From: Cyanobacteria bacterium UBA3301
Lineage (GTDB): Bacteria > Cyanobacteriota > Vampirovibrionia > Gastranaerophilales > Gastranaerophilaceae
DNA: 57,828 nucleotides
Direction of reading: 5' to 3'
Assembly: GCA_002361485.1 (NCBI GenBank)
Contig: DESZ01000003.1
Coordinates: 1 to 57,828, forward strand
In this document: positions 33,660-42,932 of the stretch, one piece after another
How positions within the stretch are numbered: position 1 is the stretch's first letter
Layout of the letters: every line of letters begins with the position of its first letter
Notes under the pieces: model-generated
The model's database searches: none
The model's input: the letters and a program-made list of their open reading frames with translations, nothing else
What the model was told of the DNA's origin: nothing
Translations under genes and position numbers: made by a program

Positions 33660-34886
33660 TTAACAACAGGCTAAAGCGGAATCCAAGCCACTCATTACAT
33701 TATTTATCTTATCAATAACTGCTTTCGGCGGTATCACATTAATATCATATTCTAACAATTGTCCGTCTAAATTATTTTCTTCTATATATTCCTCAATATT
33801 CTCAGGGTATACATACTCTACACACGATTCTTTTTGCGGATAAGGCTGCCAAGTATGCATATAAGACCCGTTTGATATACAAACCGTTTTAACTCTATAA
33901 TTTTGAGCAATATGAACCGTTCCTGTTTCGTTTGCAACCAGCATTTTTGCCATCCTTAAATACAATATAACTTCATTTAATGATATGCCGGCTTTGTTAT
34001 ATACCATTTCAGGGTATTTACACATTCCTTTTATTGCTTGCGCCTTTTTCCGCTCTGAATTTGACCCTATTATCATAACAGGAATTTTAAGTTCGCCTGT
34101 TATGTAATCAATTATGGCAACAAAATTTTCTTTTGAATATGTACGTATTTTGCTACGAGAAAATGGTGAAATTACGATATAATCAGACTTAACATCTATA
34201 TCAACATTTGGAATATCCTTCAATAGCAGAGGTAAAGGTAAATTTTCCCCAAGTAATAATTCAAAGAAAATTTTGCATCTTTCACTTACATGCATCAAAT
34301 TTTCACCACTATCAATCACTTCAGTATACTTTGACAAAATATTCTCCATTCTCTCTTTGTCTTTTATCATGTCAAAACGCGAGAAAAACCCGTAATGTCC
34401 TATTTTTTGTCCGGCTTTTATATTTTTTGCAAAGGTTTCAACCGCGCTATTAAATTTAGCATCAATAGGGTTTATTAAAATATCTGCGTAAAAATTTTTA
34501 ATACTCTTTATTTTTTCCTCTATTTCTTTATATGTAAAATCAAGCTGAATGTAACTGTCAATATATTGCTTGTCGAACTTTTTTGCTATTGCAACTATTT
34601 GGGGTGTACCTGCCAAAATTATTTTATAATTTTTGTATTTCTCACTTTGCTTTATATATTTTAAATACGGTCTGTTAAAAATAAAATCTCCGATGCCGTC
34701 CCCCCTGACAAATACGAGAGTTTTTATTCCCATTTTTTTGCATATCCCTTTATTCAATAAAGGCTTGTCTACAACATGTTTTATTTTTATACCCAAAATA
34801 GTGACAATGTACGTTGCCCTGTCACAATTAAATCGAAACTCATAAGAAAATATATTTCTTATAAAGCCAAAAAGACTTTTATTCAT
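33660..34886 (-). CDS. Glycosyltransferase family 9 (heptosyltransferase-like)
   Basis: 408 residues from the chosen ATG, which has AAGG nine bases upstream; the frame is open to 34964. The N-terminal domain contains GDGIGDFIFNRPYLK, the equivalent of the GD-x-(I/L)xxTP motif. The C-terminal domain has VISPFSRSKIRTYS and MLVANETGTVHIAQ, the ADP-heptose-type nucleotide-sugar site. GT9 enzymes add heptose or other sugars to the lipopolysaccharide core at the inner membrane. It follows kdsA and an MBL hydrolase on the same strand, which fits lipopolysaccharide synthesis. The donor and acceptor are not determined. Confidence 0.8.
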   Translation of the reverse strand: MNKSLFGFIRNIFSYEFRFNCDRATYIVTILGIKIKHVVDKPLLNKGICKKMGIKTLVFVRGDGIGDFIFNRPYLKYIKQSEKYKNYKIILAGTPQIVAIAKKFDKQYIDSYIQLDFTYKEIEEKIKSIKNFYADILINPIDAKFNSAVETFAKNIKAGQKIGHYGFFSRFDMIKDKERMENILSKYTEVIDSGENLMHVSERCKIFFELLLGENLPLPLLLKDIPNVDIDVKSDYIVISPFSRSKIRTYSKENFVAIIDYITGELKIPVMIIGSNSERKKAQAIKGMCKYPEMVYNKAGISLNEVILYLRMAKMLVANETGTVHIAQNYRVKTVCISNGSYMHTWQPYPQKESCVEYVYPENIEEYIEENNLDGQLLEYDINVIPPKAVIDKINNVMSGLDSALACC

Positions 34887-34935
34887 ACTCAAAAACCTTA
34901 TTTTTATACTCATTATAAAATATATTATACAACAA

Positions 34936-35559
34936 TTATAAAATTTCGTTATGATTTTTTTCAAAACCTATTGTGGTTTGAGGTCCGTGTCCTGGGAAAA
35001 CCTTTGTATCATCAGGCAAATTAAATAATTTATCTTTGACACTATGTACAATTTCCTGCCAACTTCCGCCCATAAAATCAGTTCTGCCGACACTTGTATA
35101 AAATAATGTATCCCCGCTGAATAACTTGCCGTCATTAGTCAAATAGCACATTCCGCCTTTTGTATGCCCCGGAGTGGAAATTGCTTTCAGTTCAGTATCG
35201 CCAAGTTTAAAAATATCTCCTTCAGACACATAATTTTTAACGGATGTTACATCAGGAATTCTTATCCCTCCAAGCATCTCGGTCATTTCAGGAGCGTGAA
35301 TAATTTGTTCTTCATCTTCTTTGCCCACATATATAGGAACTCCAAATTCTTCATGAAATTTATCACATCCCATAATATGATCAAAATGCCCATGAGTTAA
35401 AAGAATAGCCTTTAAGTTTATTCCCAAAGCTCTGATTTCATTAATAAAACTATCATCAGATGCAGAGCAATCAATCATAACTGCATCTTTTTCTGGTTCA
35501 TCAATCAACAAGTAATTATTGGCGCCAATAGGGCCTTTAACATATGTTTTAATAATCAT
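34936..35559 (-). CDS. MBL-fold metallo-hydrolase (glyoxalase II-like)
   Basis: 207 residues. The metal site THGHFDHIMG (HxHxDH) is followed by the TPGHTKGG and FSGDTLF motifs and PGHGPQT, so all metal ligands are present. Proteins of this size include hydroxyacylglutathione hydrolase-like enzymes and general thioesterases; the substrate is unknown. It starts two bases after kdsA ends and is therefore in the kdsA operon. Confidence 0.88.
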   Translation of the reverse strand: MIIKTYVKGPIGANNYLLIDEPEKDAVMIDCSASDDSFINEIRALGINLKAILLTHGHFDHIMGCDKFHEEFGVPIYVGKEDEEQIIHAPEMTEMLGGIRIPDVTSVKNYVSEGDIFKLGDTELKAISTPGHTKGGMCYLTNDGKLFSGDTLFYTSVGRTDFMGGSWQEIVHSVKDKLFNLPDDTKVFPGHGPQTTIGFEKNHNEIL

Positions 35560-35561
35560 TT

Positions 35562-36389
35562 TTAGTTAAAATCCCTGACAAGTTCAAATATTCTTTGGCA
35601 AATTGAGAATAATTCTTTTGCCTTATCAAGAGCAATCATATTAGCTCCGTCACACAAGGCTTTATCAGGTTCAGGATGAACTTCAAAAAATAACACATCC
35701 GCACCTGCTGCCATTGCAGCCTTTGCTAAAGGCGCGACAAACCGTCTGTCACCGCCAGAGCAAGTTCCGTTTGCCCCAGGCAGTTGAACGCTATGAGTTG
35801 CATCAAATACAACAGGATACCCAAACTCTTTCATAATAGATATTCCGCGATAATCAACAACCAAATTATTGTACCCGAAAGACGTACCCCTATCGGTTAC
35901 TAAAATATTTTTATTCCCCGAATCTTCAACTTTCTTTATTAAAGTACTCATCTGTTCGGGAGCTAAAAATTGACCTTTTTTAATATTAATAATTTTACCT
36001 GTTTTTCCTGCAGCCACAAGCAAATCCGTTTGACGACATAAAAATGCGGGTATTTGAATAATATCAGCGACCTGTGCAACAGCTTCCGCCTGATCAGGTT
36101 CATGAATATCAGTTACAATAGGAACATCGTACTTCTCTTTTACAGCTTGAAGCATCTCCAAACCTTTTTCCAACCCCGGGCCTCTAAAAGAAGTCAACGA
36201 AGAACGATTTGCCTTATCAAACGAAGATTTGAACACGAAATTTATACCCAATTCTTGAGTAATGCGTTTTAAACCTGCAGCTGTTTGATCTAAAATTTCT
36301 TGGCTTTCAATAGCACACGGACCGGCAAGAATCGTTAAAACATCCCCGCCAATCTCAAAATCCCTTAATTTAATTCTCTTATTCATCAT
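35562..36389 (-). CDS. kdsA: 3-deoxy-8-phosphooctulonate synthase (Kdo-8-P synthase)
   Basis: 275 residues, full length. LAGPCAIES, FKSSFDKANRSS, FRGPGLEKGL, VTDIHEP, IQIPAFLCRQTDLL and VFDATHSVQ are all typical. It condenses phosphoenolpyruvate with arabinose-5-phosphate to Kdo-8-phosphate for the lipopolysaccharide inner core, so the organism should have an outer membrane with Kdo. The Cys in GPCAIES points to the metal-dependent class, as in Aquifex. The -10 box ends six bases before this ATG (leaderless); a second ATG follows at once. It heads kdsA-MBL-GT9. Confidence 0.96.
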   Translation of the reverse strand: MMNKRIKLRDFEIGGDVLTILAGPCAIESQEILDQTAAGLKRITQELGINFVFKSSFDKANRSSLTSFRGPGLEKGLEMLQAVKEKYDVPIVTDIHEPDQAEAVAQVADIIQIPAFLCRQTDLLVAAGKTGKIINIKKGQFLAPEQMSTLIKKVEDSGNKNILVTDRGTSFGYNNLVVDYRGISIMKEFGYPVVFDATHSVQLPGANGTCSGGDRRFVAPLAKAAMAAGADVLFFEVHPEPDKALCDGANMIALDKAKELFSICQRIFELVRDFN

Positions 36390-36395
36390 AACAAA

Positions 36396-36424
36396 ATTAT
36401 ATTCAAAATAGAAATAAAAAACAA
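36396..36424 (-). promoter_or_regulatory. kdsA promoter, leaderless arrangement
   Basis: On the minus strand TTGTTT (36419-36424), 17-base spacer, TATAAT (36396-36401). The expected start site falls on the A of the ATG at 36389. It overlaps the T tract of the lysS terminator. Confidence 0.7.
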
Positions 36425-36453
36425 CCCGAATACTTTTTGTAATATCGGGTTGT
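36413..36453 (-). terminator. Terminator of lysS
   Basis: ACAACCCGA (36421-36429) pairs with TCGGGTTGT (36445-36453). The T tract lies on the minus strand beyond 36421. Confidence 0.85.
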
Positions 36454-36471
36454 CTTAAATATTATTTATAA

Positions 36472-37977
36472 CTAATCTTTTTTCTTTAATGTCGGGAAAG
36501 CTATGACATCACGAATAGACGGAGAATCAGTCAACAGCATTACCAACCTGTCAATGCCCATTCCTAAACCGCCCATCGGAGGAACACCATGCTCTAATGC
36601 ACAAATATAGTCTTCGTCAATTGGCATAGCTTCATCATCGCCTTGAGCCTTTGCTTGCATCTGCGCTTCGAATCTTGCTCTTTGGTCAATAGGATCTGTT
36701 AATTCAGAAAATGCATTATCTATTTCCCAACCGTTAATCCTTGTTTCAAATCTTTCCGTCAATCTCGGATTGTCGCGATGGACCTTTGCCAACGGTGATA
36801 TATCTCTCGGATAATCGTATATGTGAATCGGTTGAATTAAAGTCGGTTCAACTTTTTCTTCAAATACTTTTTCTACTACTTGTCCCCAATTACTACATTC
36901 ATCTGTATCAATATGTAATGTCTGAGCAGTTTTAACAGCTTCTTCAAAGGTTTCAATTTTATTAAAATCAATTCCTGTTGCTTCTTCAACCGCACCAAGC
37001 ATTGTTTTTCTGTCCCAAGGCGGAGTTAGATCGATTTCATTTTCTCCGTATTTGATTTTTGTTGTACCCAAAACTTCTTGGGCAACATAAGCAACAAGTT
37101 CTTCTATCAAATCCATCATATCGTAATAATCGACATATGCTTGATAAAGTTCAATCATTGTAAATTCCGGATTATGACGAGTATCAATACCTTCATTTCT
37201 GAATGAACGGTTTATTTCAAAGATTTTTTCGCTGACACCGCCTACCATCAACCTTTTTAAATATAACTCAGGGGCAATTCTTAAATACATATCCATATCC
37301 AAGGTATTATGATGCGTAATGAACGGTTTTGCATTAGCTCCGCCCGCTTGAGGGTGAAGCATCGGGGTTTCAACTTCCATAAAGCCCTTTGAAATTAAAA
37401 ATTCTCTGATTTTTTGAATTATTAAGCTCCTTTTTTGGAAAGTTTTGCGAACATCTTCGTTTGTAATCATATCTACATATCTTTGACGATATTTTGTCTC
37501 AACATCGGTCAAGCCATGAAATTTTTCAGGCAACGGTAATAGTGATTTTGAAAGAATTTCCAATGAAGTTGATTTGATTGTAAGTTCACCTCTCGGGGTT
37601 CTGCGAACCGTACCTTCAAAACCGACGATATCACCTATATCAACTGTTTTTAATGTTTTTAAATTTTCTTCATCCAAATTTTCTTTGTGAGAAAATACTT
37701 GAATTTTTCCTGATGCGTCAACCAAATCAATAAACATTCCGCTGTTACGAACAGCCATAACACGTCCTGCGACTTTGTATGAATCTTGGGTTTCTTCTCC
37801 GACAGGCAATTCTGTATATTTATTTTGCAAATCTTGCGCCATAATTGTTTTTTCATATTTATACGGATAAGGATTTAGTCCTCTTTCCCTTAAATTGTTT
37901 GCTTTTTCAACTCTTATTTGGCGGATTCTGTCTTGTGATGACCCGCTTTCTTTTGCTATTTCTTGAATTTCTGCCAT
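36472..37977 (-). CDS. lysS: Lysyl-tRNA synthetase, class II
   Basis: 501 residues. An OB-fold anticodon-binding domain (about 60-150) is followed by the class II core with motif 1, motif 2 FRNEGIDTRHNPEFTMIE and motif 3 GLGMGIDRLVMLLTD. AAAGGAAG before the ATG at 37977 and the usual length fix the start, though the frame is open to 38028. It diverges from murF; the 124-base gap between carries both promoters. It charges tRNA-Lys in the cytosol. Confidence 0.97.
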   Translation of the reverse strand: MAEIQEIAKESGSSQDRIRQIRVEKANNLRERGLNPYPYKYEKTIMAQDLQNKYTELPVGEETQDSYKVAGRVMAVRNSGMFIDLVDASGKIQVFSHKENLDEENLKTLKTVDIGDIVGFEGTVRRTPRGELTIKSTSLEILSKSLLPLPEKFHGLTDVETKYRQRYVDMITNEDVRKTFQKRSLIIQKIREFLISKGFMEVETPMLHPQAGGANAKPFITHHNTLDMDMYLRIAPELYLKRLMVGGVSEKIFEINRSFRNEGIDTRHNPEFTMIELYQAYVDYYDMMDLIEELVAYVAQEVLGTTKIKYGENEIDLTPPWDRKTMLGAVEEATGIDFNKIETFEEAVKTAQTLHIDTDECSNWGQVVEKVFEEKVEPTLIQPIHIYDYPRDISPLAKVHRDNPRLTERFETRINGWEIDNAFSELTDPIDQRARFEAQMQAKAQGDDEAMPIDEDYICALEHGVPPMGGLGMGIDRLVMLLTDSPSIRDVIAFPTLKKKD

Positions 37978-38089
37978 AATAACTTCCTTTTCGTTTGTGT
38001 ATATAAAAATACTATCATAAACAAACAAATTTATATAATTATTGTAATGTAATATTTCTTAAATTTATGCGCAGATATCGTATTTGGGG

Positions 38090-38095
38090 TAAAAT
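38090..38095 (+). promoter_or_regulatory. -10 box directly before murF
   Basis: TAAAAT ends six bases before the ATG at 38102, so transcription should start on the start codon. No clear -35 or ribosome site is visible. Confidence 0.45.
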
Positions 38096-38101
38096 AATAC
38101 T

Positions 38102-39424
38102 ATGATGTTTGAAAAAGAAGAATTGATAAAAGCTACGGGAGCAGAGGTATTAAAAAATAACAGCGAAAATTGCCGTTATACAATATCAACTGATACCCGA
38201 ACAATAAAAAATGGGGATATTTATTTACCGTTAAAAGGGGAAACTTTTGACGGGGAAAAATTTATTGATAAAGCTGTTGAAGCGGGCGCAGATGCTTATT
38301 TTACAACAACTGATAATATTTATGACGGGGCAAAATTTGTATTAAAAGTTAAAGATACAAAACAAGCTTACATTGATATTGCAAATTATTACAGAAAAAA
38401 AATTAATCCTATTACTGTCGGTATAACGGGTTCTGCAGGAAAAACGACAACAAAGGAACTCGTTTACTCTGTTTTAAAAGAAAAATATAATACTCAAAAG
38501 ACATTTTCAAATCACAATAATGAAATCGGATTTTGCCAAACCGTATTGGGTATGAATCATGATACTCAAGCATTAATTGTCGAGATGGGTATGCGCGGCT
38601 TAGGTGAAATTGAAGAAATTTCCATACCTTTAGAGCCTGATTTTGCAATAATAACTAATTGCGGAAGTGCGCACATTGGCAGATTGGGTTCATTAGATAA
38701 TATAGCAAAAGCAAAATGTGAAATTGCCAAAGGCTTGAAAAAAGACGGAACATTCATTTCGTTAAATCAGGATATTATTAAAAAGCATCTCAATTTTAAC
38801 GGAGAAAAGATTTTTTATTCAATAAAGGACGTCGAAATCTTAGACAAAGCTCCTTCATATTCGAAATTTAAGTACAAAAATCATATTTACGAATTAAATG
38901 TTGAAGGTGAATATAACATTGAAAATTCGTTATCCGCAATAGAATTAGGCTTGAAACTCGGAATGGATGAGAAATTAATAGCTAAAGGTTTAGAATCTTA
39001 TCGTCCGATTGAAAAGCGATGGGAAGTTGAAGAAATTAAGGGATTTAAATTTATAAATGACAGTTACAACGCAAATCCCGAATCAATGAAAGCATCCGTA
39101 AAAACATTTGTCGAATTATATAAAGAACCTGTTGTTGTTTTGGGCGATATGGGCGAACTCGGTGATGATGAAGAAAAATACCATTTGCAAGTGGGTGAAT
39201 TTTTAGCTTCGCTTAATAAACAAGCAATGTATTTACTTGTAGGCAAATTAGCAAAAAGCATAGGTAAGCCTTTAGAAAACAAGGGTCTGAAAGTGAAATA
39301 TTTCGATAACATACAAGATGTTTCTTGTTACATTGTTGAAAATTTGAATAAGAGTAATACAATATTTTTGAAGGCTTCTCGGTCAATGAAGTTTGAAGAA
39401 ATATTAAACAATATAAGGGGATAA
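38102..39424 (+). CDS. murF: UDP-MurNAc-tripeptide--D-alanyl-D-alanine ligase
   Basis: 440 residues. The ATP site is GSAGKTTTKE from residue 110, followed by NNEIGFCQT, VEMGMRGLGEI, NDSYNANPESM and LGDMGELG, all typical of MurF. It adds D-Ala-D-Ala to the peptidoglycan precursor in the cytosol. It heads murF-mraY-murD-ftsW-murG, a piece of the dcw cluster without murE, murC, ftsQ or ftsZ. The gene has two adjacent ATG codons and apparently no 5' leader. Confidence 0.96.
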   Translation: MMFEKEELIKATGAEVLKNNSENCRYTISTDTRTIKNGDIYLPLKGETFDGEKFIDKAVEAGADAYFTTTDNIYDGAKFVLKVKDTKQAYIDIANYYRKKINPITVGITGSAGKTTTKELVYSVLKEKYNTQKTFSNHNNEIGFCQTVLGMNHDTQALIVEMGMRGLGEIEEISIPLEPDFAIITNCGSAHIGRLGSLDNIAKAKCEIAKGLKKDGTFISLNQDIIKKHLNFNGEKIFYSIKDVEILDKAPSYSKFKYKNHIYELNVEGEYNIENSLSAIELGLKLGMDEKLIAKGLESYRPIEKRWEVEEIKGFKFINDSYNANPESMKASVKTFVELYKEPVVVLGDMGELGDDEEKYHLQVGEFLASLNKQAMYLLVGKLAKSIGKPLENKGLKVKYFDNIQDVSCYIVENLNKSNTIFLKASRSMKFEEILNNIRG

Positions 39425-39431
39425 ATAAATT

Positions 39432-40412
39432 ATGATAATGACGGCTGTTGCGTTTCTCTTGGGACTGATTTTATGCTCATTATTCGGAGTTCCATATATA
39501 GAAATGCTTAAAAAGAAGATGATAGGGCAATATATAAAAGAATTAGCCCCTGAGTCACATGCCCAAAAGCAAGGAACCCCGACAACAGGCGGAGTGTTTA
39601 TCGTTTCAGCAATTATTATTGCTTCGGTTATTGCCTTATCCTTAGCGCAAAAGATGACATCCACCGCACTTATTGCGATAATAACACTTGGATTTTACAC
39701 GCTTGCAGGGTTTCAGGATGATTATATAAAAATTAAAGGTAAAGGTAATGACGGTTTGACACCAAGGGGAAAACTTTTCAGGCAAATTGCAATAGCACTA
39801 TTACCGACAATTGTTTTATTAATAGATAATCCTGCAGCCTGCACATTTGAAATTTGCGGGTATATGATAAATTTAGGATGGTTTTATCCGTTCTTTGCAG
39901 TATTTGTAATCACGGGGGCATCAAATGCGTATAATTTAACGGACGGTTTAGACGGTCTGGCTGCAGGCTGCGGTGTTTCTTCATTTATAGCGGCTGCTAT
40001 TATAGCATTATTGTTGGGTGAAACAGACTTGGCAATAATTTCTGCATCAGTAGCAGGCGCTTTAGCAGGATTTTTAGAATACAACAAACCAAAAGCCCAA
40101 GTATTTATGGGAGATACCGGCTCTTTAGCAATCGGAGGTTTGTTAGGTACAATTGCAGTTTTAGGGAAATTTGAATTTTTATTAATATTCTTCGGTGCAG
40201 TTTTTGTAATTGAAACATTATCGGTCATTATTCAGGTAACGAGCTTTAAAACTACCGGTAAAAGAGTTTTTAAGATGGCACCGATACATCATCATTTTGA
40301 GCTGCTGGGTTGGAGCGAAAAGAAGGTTGTTACGGTGTTTGCTATTGTGTCATTTGTGTTTTCCGCAATAGCGGTATTGTTATATGAATTGGTTGCAAAG
40401 GGGATTATATAA
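39432..40412 (+). CDS. mraY: Phospho-N-acetylmuramoyl-pentapeptide transferase
   Basis: 326 residues, about ten transmembrane helices. The active-site motifs are GFQDDYIK, NAYNLTDGLDGLA and PIHHHFELLGW. It transfers phospho-MurNAc-pentapeptide to undecaprenyl phosphate to make lipid I on the inner face of the membrane. It starts seven bases after murF and its stop codon overlaps the start of murD (TAATG). Confidence 0.97.
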   Translation: MIMTAVAFLLGLILCSLFGVPYIEMLKKKMIGQYIKELAPESHAQKQGTPTTGGVFIVSAIIIASVIALSLAQKMTSTALIAIITLGFYTLAGFQDDYIKIKGKGNDGLTPRGKLFRQIAIALLPTIVLLIDNPAACTFEICGYMINLGWFYPFFAVFVITGASNAYNLTDGLDGLAAGCGVSSFIAAAIIALLLGETDLAIISASVAGALAGFLEYNKPKAQVFMGDTGSLAIGGLLGTIAVLGKFEFLLIFFGAVFVIETLSVIIQVTSFKTTGKRVFKMAPIHHHFELLGWSEKKVVTVFAIVSFVFSAIAVLLYELVAKGII

Positions 40413-41758
40413 TGAGTGTAAGGGGTAAAAAAGTTTTAGTTTTAGGTTTATCTAAAAGCGGAATTGCAGCTGCAAAATTTGCCAAAAAGCACGGCGCGGA
40501 TGTATATTTAACCGAATCTGCCGATATTACAACAAAAGAACAGTCGGATAGAGCAAAGGCTTTGGAGGATTTAGGAGTCCATGTTGAGTATGGCGGTCAT
40601 TCGGAGGCTTTTATTAAAAAATCAGATTTTGCGGTTACAAGCCCGGGTATTTCGCCAAGAAGCGATATAATAAGAAAAGTCAGAGCAGAACAAATTCCTG
40701 TTATTTCGGAATTAGAGTTGGCTTATCGAGAATGTGATATCCCGTTTATAATAATTACGGGAACTAACGGTAAAACAACTACCACTTCTCTAACGGAACA
40801 TATTTTATCAAAAAAATTAAGAACAAAGGCTTGCGGAAACATTGGCACTCCGCCTTGCTCCATGGCTGATGAAAATTTAGATTATTTTGTTTGTGAAGCA
40901 AGTTCATTCCAGCTTGATATGAGTACCTCACTAAAACCATATATCGCAGTTTGGACTAATTTTACTCCGGATCATATAGATTGGCATAACGGTTTGGAAA
41001 ATTATTTCAATGCAAAAGCAAGAGTTTTTAGAGAACCTCAAACCGCAAAATATTGTGTTTTAAATGCCAAAGACCCAAAGCTTTTGGAATTTTCAAAAGA
41101 AGTTAAGGGCAAATTATTTATGTTTGCGCAAAATCTCGGAGAAAATTGCTGCTACGAAGAAAACGGCTCAATTATATTCAAGCAGGATGGAAAAGCGGAA
41201 GAAATCATAAAGATTTCCGATTGTCCGTTGATTGGTGAGCATAATTATCAAAATATTATGTGCTCAATTATTTGTGCAAAATTAACGGGTATCGACAATG
41301 AAACAATAAAAAATGCGATTATGGAATTTAAGGCTCCTGCTCACAGGTTGGAAAAAATTGCGCAAAAAGACGGTATAACTTTTTATAACGATTCAAAGGC
41401 AACTAATCCGGAAGCTTCAATTGTTGCGATAAATTCATTTAACAACCAAAATGTTGTATTGATTGCAGGCGGCAGAGATAAGAATACTGATTTAACAGAG
41501 TTCTGTCAATCTGTAAATAAACATATATCAACAGTTATTCTAATAGGAGAAGCAACTGAAAGATTTGAAAAAGAACTTCGCAATAACGGTTTCTCAAACA
41601 TTATAAAAGAACAAACATTAGAAGGTGCAACAGACAAAGGTATTTCGTTAAAGCCTGATGTAATATTATTATCACCTGCTTGTGCAAGTTTTGATATGTT
41701 TAACAGTTACGAACACAGAGGAGAGGTATTTAGAGAACATGTCCTATCGCGAGTATAA
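40412..41758 (+). CDS. murD: UDP-N-acetylmuramoyl-L-alanine--D-glutamate ligase
   Basis: 448 residues. The parts seen are LGLSKSGIAAAKF (UDP-binding start), TGTNGKTTT (ATP loop), the NFTPDHIDWH substrate motif and NDSKATNPEAS plus AGGRDKNTDL at the C-terminal domain. It adds D-Glu to UDP-MurNAc-L-Ala. It is coupled to mraY by a one-base overlap and overlaps ftsW by 20 bases. Confidence 0.97.
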   Translation: MSVRGKKVLVLGLSKSGIAAAKFAKKHGADVYLTESADITTKEQSDRAKALEDLGVHVEYGGHSEAFIKKSDFAVTSPGISPRSDIIRKVRAEQIPVISELELAYRECDIPFIIITGTNGKTTTTSLTEHILSKKLRTKACGNIGTPPCSMADENLDYFVCEASSFQLDMSTSLKPYIAVWTNFTPDHIDWHNGLENYFNAKARVFREPQTAKYCVLNAKDPKLLEFSKEVKGKLFMFAQNLGENCCYEENGSIIFKQDGKAEEIIKISDCPLIGEHNYQNIMCSIICAKLTGIDNETIKNAIMEFKAPAHRLEKIAQKDGITFYNDSKATNPEASIVAINSFNNQNVVLIAGGRDKNTDLTEFCQSVNKHISTVILIGEATERFEKELRNNGFSNIIKEQTLEGATDKGISLKPDVILLSPACASFDMFNSYEHRGEVFREHVLSRV

Positions 41759-42932
41759 ATCACTCCAAAGACAAAACGAGAAAATAAAATCGAATCAAAG
41801 AGGTGCAAAATCAGATACAGTTCTTTCTGCACCCGATAAGCCTTTGATTATTATTGTAACTTTTTTGGTTATAATTGGTTTTCTTGCGATATTTTCAGCA
41901 ACAGCCCCAAAATGTTCACGTGAAGGAGTAAGTCTTTTATCATTTCTTATTAAACAAGTTCTTTTTGCCGGTGTAGGTTTCTTTTGTATGGCAAAACTTG
42001 CCGGATTTGACTATAAAAAACTTGAAAGGTTTAATTATAAATTTTTGTGGCTTGTCATAATTTTACTGTGCATAGTAAAATTTACTCCGATGGGTCTGGA
42101 AATAAACGGCGCACGCAGATGGATGAATTTAGGATTTATGCAATTGCAGCCGTCAGAATTTGCAAAACCTCTGTTTTGCATGCTGCTTGCCTCCGCATTT
42201 AAAGATAGGGTAAATTTAGCTGACGGTAAAGTTTGGACAAAAGTATTTTTCCCGTTACTTATAGTGTTATTTTTGGTCTTTAAACAACCGAATTTAAGTA
42301 TGGTAATAATTTTAATGATGACGGGTTTAGCATTATATTTAGCTGCCGGCGGGCCTATGCTGTTATTAGGAATAACAGGCGGAATTGTCGGTGTCGGAAT
42401 AATTTCTCTTATCCCAAAATTATTACACGGATATCAGATGGACAGAATTACGATTTGGCTAAATCCCGGAAGCGATGCTCAAGGTAAGGGCTATAATATC
42501 ATTCAGTCACTAATTGCTTTTGCGTCCGGAGGATTTAGCGGAACCGGTTATGGCGGTTCTATTCAAAAACTGGCATATTTGCCGGAATGCCACACAGACT
42601 TTATTTTTTCAATAATAGCAGAAGAATTTGGATTGTTGGGCTGTTTTTTTATAATAGGTTTATTTGCGGCGCTTGTTCACAGAGGTATGGTAATAGCTAA
42701 ACGTTGTCCTGATATGTACGGCAAATTGCTTGCAATTGGTATAACATTTATTTTCGGATTTCAGGCATTTTTAAATATGTCTGTTGCGAGTTCGCTCTTG
42801 CCTGTAACAGGTGTTACATTACCGTTTATAAGTTATGGCGGAACATCCATTATTGTATTTTTATCCATGATCGGAATTTTATTAAATATATCAAAGCAAA
42901 GAATTAAACGTACAAGGACAGAAAATGAATAA
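41739..42932 (+). CDS. ftsW: SEDS peptidoglycan polymerase FtsW
   Basis: 397 residues from the ATG at 41739, with a GGAGAGG element upstream; the frame is open to 41682 inside murD. It has a basic cytosolic N-terminus and about ten transmembrane helices. The SEDS motifs are NGARRWMNLGFMQLQPSEFAKP and PFISYGGTS. FtsW polymerises glycan strands at the septum together with a class B penicillin-binding protein. The place between murD and murG, the classical dcw order, supports FtsW over RodA. Confidence 0.93.
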   Translation: MSYREYKSLQRQNEKIKSNQRGAKSDTVLSAPDKPLIIIVTFLVIIGFLAIFSATAPKCSREGVSLLSFLIKQVLFAGVGFFCMAKLAGFDYKKLERFNYKFLWLVIILLCIVKFTPMGLEINGARRWMNLGFMQLQPSEFAKPLFCMLLASAFKDRVNLADGKVWTKVFFPLLIVLFLVFKQPNLSMVIILMMTGLALYLAAGGPMLLLGITGGIVGVGIISLIPKLLHGYQMDRITIWLNPGSDAQGKGYNIIQSLIAFASGGFSGTGYGGSIQKLAYLPECHTDFIFSIIAEEFGLLGCFFIIGLFAALVHRGMVIAKRCPDMYGKLLAIGITFIFGFQAFLNMSVASSLLPVTGVTLPFISYGGTSIIVFLSMIGILLNISKQRIKRTRTENE